Source of the DNA: an uncultured Collinsella sp.
GTDB taxonomy: Bacteria; Actinomycetota; Coriobacteriia; Coriobacteriales; Coriobacteriaceae
NCBI GenBank assembly: GCA_958431945.1
Contig: CAUASQ010000113.1
Coordinates: 1 to 5,191, forward strand
Length of the DNA: 5,191 nucleotides
Direction: 5' to 3'
In this document: positions 3,594-5,191 of the stretch, in pieces
Layout: every line of letters starts with the position of its first letter
Numbering within the stretch: position 1 is the stretch's first letter
The notes under the pieces: model-generated
What the model was told of the DNA's origin: nothing
Seen by the model: only the letters and a program-made list of their open reading frames with translations
The model's database searches: none
Translations under genes and position numbers: made by a program

Positions 3594-5191
3594 ATGGCGG
3601 AGTTTATCTACCAGATGTATCAGGCTCGCAAGGCCCATGGCGACAAGGTAATCCTTGACGACGTGACCCTGAGCTTCTACCCCGGTGCCAAGATCGGCGT
3701 CGTGGGCCCCAACGGTATGGGCAAGTCGACCCTGCTCAAGATCATGGCCGGCATCGAGGAAGTCTCCAACGGCGATGCAAGGCTTACCCCCGGCTACACC
3801 GTGGGCATCCTGCAGCAGGAGCCGCCGCTCGATGACGACAAGACCGTCATCGGGAACGTGCGTATGGCGTTTGGCGACATGATCGCCAAGGTCGATCGCT
3901 TCAATAAGATCGGCGAGGAGATGTGCGACCCGGATTGCGACATGGACGCCCTCATGGCCGAGATGGGCAAGCTCCAGGACGAGATCGACGCCGCCGACGG
4001 CTGGGATATCGATTCCAAGCTCGGCCAGGCCATGGACGCCCTGCAGCTGCCCGATTCCGACATGCCGGTTAACGTGCTCTCTGGCGGCGAGCGCCGCCGC
4101 GTGGCCCTGTGCAAGCTGCTGCTCGAGGCTCCCGACCTGCTGTTGCTCGACGAGCCCACGAACCACCTGGACGCCGAGTCGATCCTGTGGCTCGAGCACT
4201 TCCTGCACAACTATCAGGGCGCGGTGCTTGCCGTCACGCACGATCGCTACTTCCTGGATAACGTTGCCGAGTGGATCTGCGAGGTCGACCGCGGTCACCT
4301 TTATCCCTACAAGGGCAACTACTCCACGTATCTGGAGACCAAGGCCGCGCGTATCGAGGCGCAGGGCAACCGCGATGCCAAGCTCGCCAAGCGCATGGAG
4401 GCCGAGCTCGAGTGGGTACGCAGCTCGCCCAAGGCTCGCCAGGCCAAGAACAAGGCCCGTCTGGCTCGCTACGAGGAGATGGAGGCCGAGGCCCGCGCAA
4501 GCCAGAAACTCGACTGGACCGATATCCGCATCCCTGTGGGCCCGCGTCTGGGCAACAAGGTGCTCGAGGCCCATCACCTGCACAAGGAGTTCGATGGCCG
4601 TGTGCTCATCGACGACCTTTCGTTCACCCTGCCGCGCAACGGCATCGTGGGCGTCATCGGCCCCAACGGCGTGGGTAAGACTACGCTCTTCAAGACCATC
4701 GTGGGTCTGGAGCCGCTGACTTCGGGCGAGCTCGAGGTGGGCGAGACCGTCAAGATCTCCTACGTCGATCAGAACCGTTCTGGCATCGACCCCGATAAGA
4801 ACCTGTGGGAGGTCGTCTCGGACGGCCTGGACCACATGATGGTCGGCGAGACCGAGGTCCCGAGCCGCGCGTACGTGGCGAGCTTTGGCTTTAAGGGCCA
4901 GGACCAGCAGAAGCGCGCTGGCGTACTCTCCGGTGGCGAGCGCAACCGTCTGAACTTGGCGCTTACGCTCAAGCAGGGCGGCAACCTGCTGCTCCTCGAC
5001 GAGCCCACGAACGACCTCGACGTCGAGACGCTGTCCTCGCTCGAAGCGGCGCTGCTTGAGTTCCCGGGCTGCTCGGTGGTCATTAGCCACGACCGTATGT
5101 TCCTGGACCGCGTCGCCACGCACATTCTGGCGTGGGAGGGCACCGACGAGAATCCGGGCAACTGGTATTGGTTCGAGGGCAACTTCGAGGC
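3594..5191 (+). CDS. ettA: Energy-dependent translational throttle EttA (ABC-F), 3' end cut off
   Basis: 532 codons are present and the gene runs off the right edge; E. coli EttA has 555 residues, so roughly 25 are missing. EttA is a soluble ABC-F ATPase that binds the ribosomal E site and couples entry into elongation to the ATP/ADP ratio. Nucleotide domain 1 has Walker A GPNGMGKS (38-45), signature LSGGE (162-166), Walker B ending D186-E187 in LLLLDEPTNHLD, and a THDRYFLD switch. Its arm insertion spans about 90-145. The basic interdomain P-site tRNA-interaction motif lies at about 245-325 (ELEWVRSSPKARQAKNKARLARYEE). Domain 2 has GPNGVGKT (356-363), LSGGE (445-449), D469-E470 in LLLLDEPTNDLD, and SHDRMFLD. 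MAEFIYQM aligns with the E. coli start MAQFVYTM, fixing the ATG. The best Shine-Dalgarno, AAAGGA (3576-3581), is 12 bases away, unusually far. No clear promoter was found. The arm and the PtIM with its WVRSSPKARQAK run favour EttA over Uup or resistance-type ABC-F proteins. Confidence 0.95.
   Translation, partial: MAEFIYQMYQARKAHGDKVILDDVTLSFYPGAKIGVVGPNGMGKSTLLKIMAGIEEVSNGDARLTPGYTVGILQQEPPLDDDKTVIGNVRMAFGDMIAKVDRFNKIGEEMCDPDCDMDALMAEMGKLQDEIDAADGWDIDSKLGQAMDALQLPDSDMPVNVLSGGERRRVALCKLLLEAPDLLLLDEPTNHLDAESILWLEHFLHNYQGAVLAVTHDRYFLDNVAEWICEVDRGHLYPYKGNYSTYLETKAARIEAQGNRDAKLAKRMEAELEWVRSSPKARQAKNKARLARYEEMEAEARASQKLDWTDIRIPVGPRLGNKVLEAHHLHKEFDGRVLIDDLSFTLPRNGIVGVIGPNGVGKTTLFKTIVGLEPLTSGELEVGETVKISYVDQNRSGIDPDKNLWEVVSDGLDHMMVGETEVPSRAYVASFGFKGQDQQKRAGVLSGGERNRLNLALTLKQGGNLLLLDEPTNDLDVETLSSLEAALLEFPGCSVVISHDRMFLDRVATHILAWEGTDENPGNWYWFEGNFE

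Noticed and set aside
3246..5123. A 625-codon open frame on the minus strand opposite ettA
   Set aside because: It lies antisense to an unmistakable ABC-F gene, crosses the sdpR-sdpI terminator and the intergenic space, and its low-complexity Val/Leu/Asp/His-rich peptide is the usual shadow of GC-rich coding sequence.

Overview
The window reads as a moderately high-GC bacterial chromosome. The encoded proteins and the AT-rich, repeat-bearing intergenic spaces would suit a gut Coriobacteriia (Collinsella-like actinobacterium). This assignment is impressionistic, because no rRNA or other decisive marker is present.

Layout: (1) Positions 1-119 hold the 3' end of a plus-strand HAD-family hydrolase gene. 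(2) Positions 120-383 are non-coding and dominated by an element of about 228 bp with 30-bp imperfect terminal inverted repeats and an internal perfect 15-bp hairpin. (3) Positions 384-1972 hold a minus-strand pair, tcdA then a tatD-like gene, 14 bases apart and reading from a promoter with a perfect TATAAT. (4) Positions about 2045-2400 look empty to a normal gene caller. I read them as a compact type I toxin-antitoxin locus: a 28-residue hydrophobic peptide on the minus strand with a well-placed Shine-Dalgarno, and a convergent antisense RNA of about 95 nt with its own promoter and intrinsic terminator. (5) Positions 2362-3502 hold a plus-strand sdpR-sdpI-type operon (ArsR-family autorepressor plus polytopic membrane protein), with a consensus-like promoter overlapped by inverted repeats and a strong terminator. 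(6) From 3594 to the window end runs most of ettA, the ABC-F translation throttle, cut by the edge.

How the genes relate: tcdA (tRNA modification) and tatD (metal-dependent nuclease or hydrolase family) are probably co-transcribed. The SdpR-like repressor probably controls itself and the SdpI-like protein; in Bacillus subtilis this pair senses and gives immunity to the SdpC killing peptide. No sdpC-like gene is visible here. The divergently placed tiny membrane peptide is the item most worth following up. Its predicted mRNA has an 11-nt perfect match between its 5' and 3' ends and an occluded ribosome binding site, both typical of type I toxin messages.
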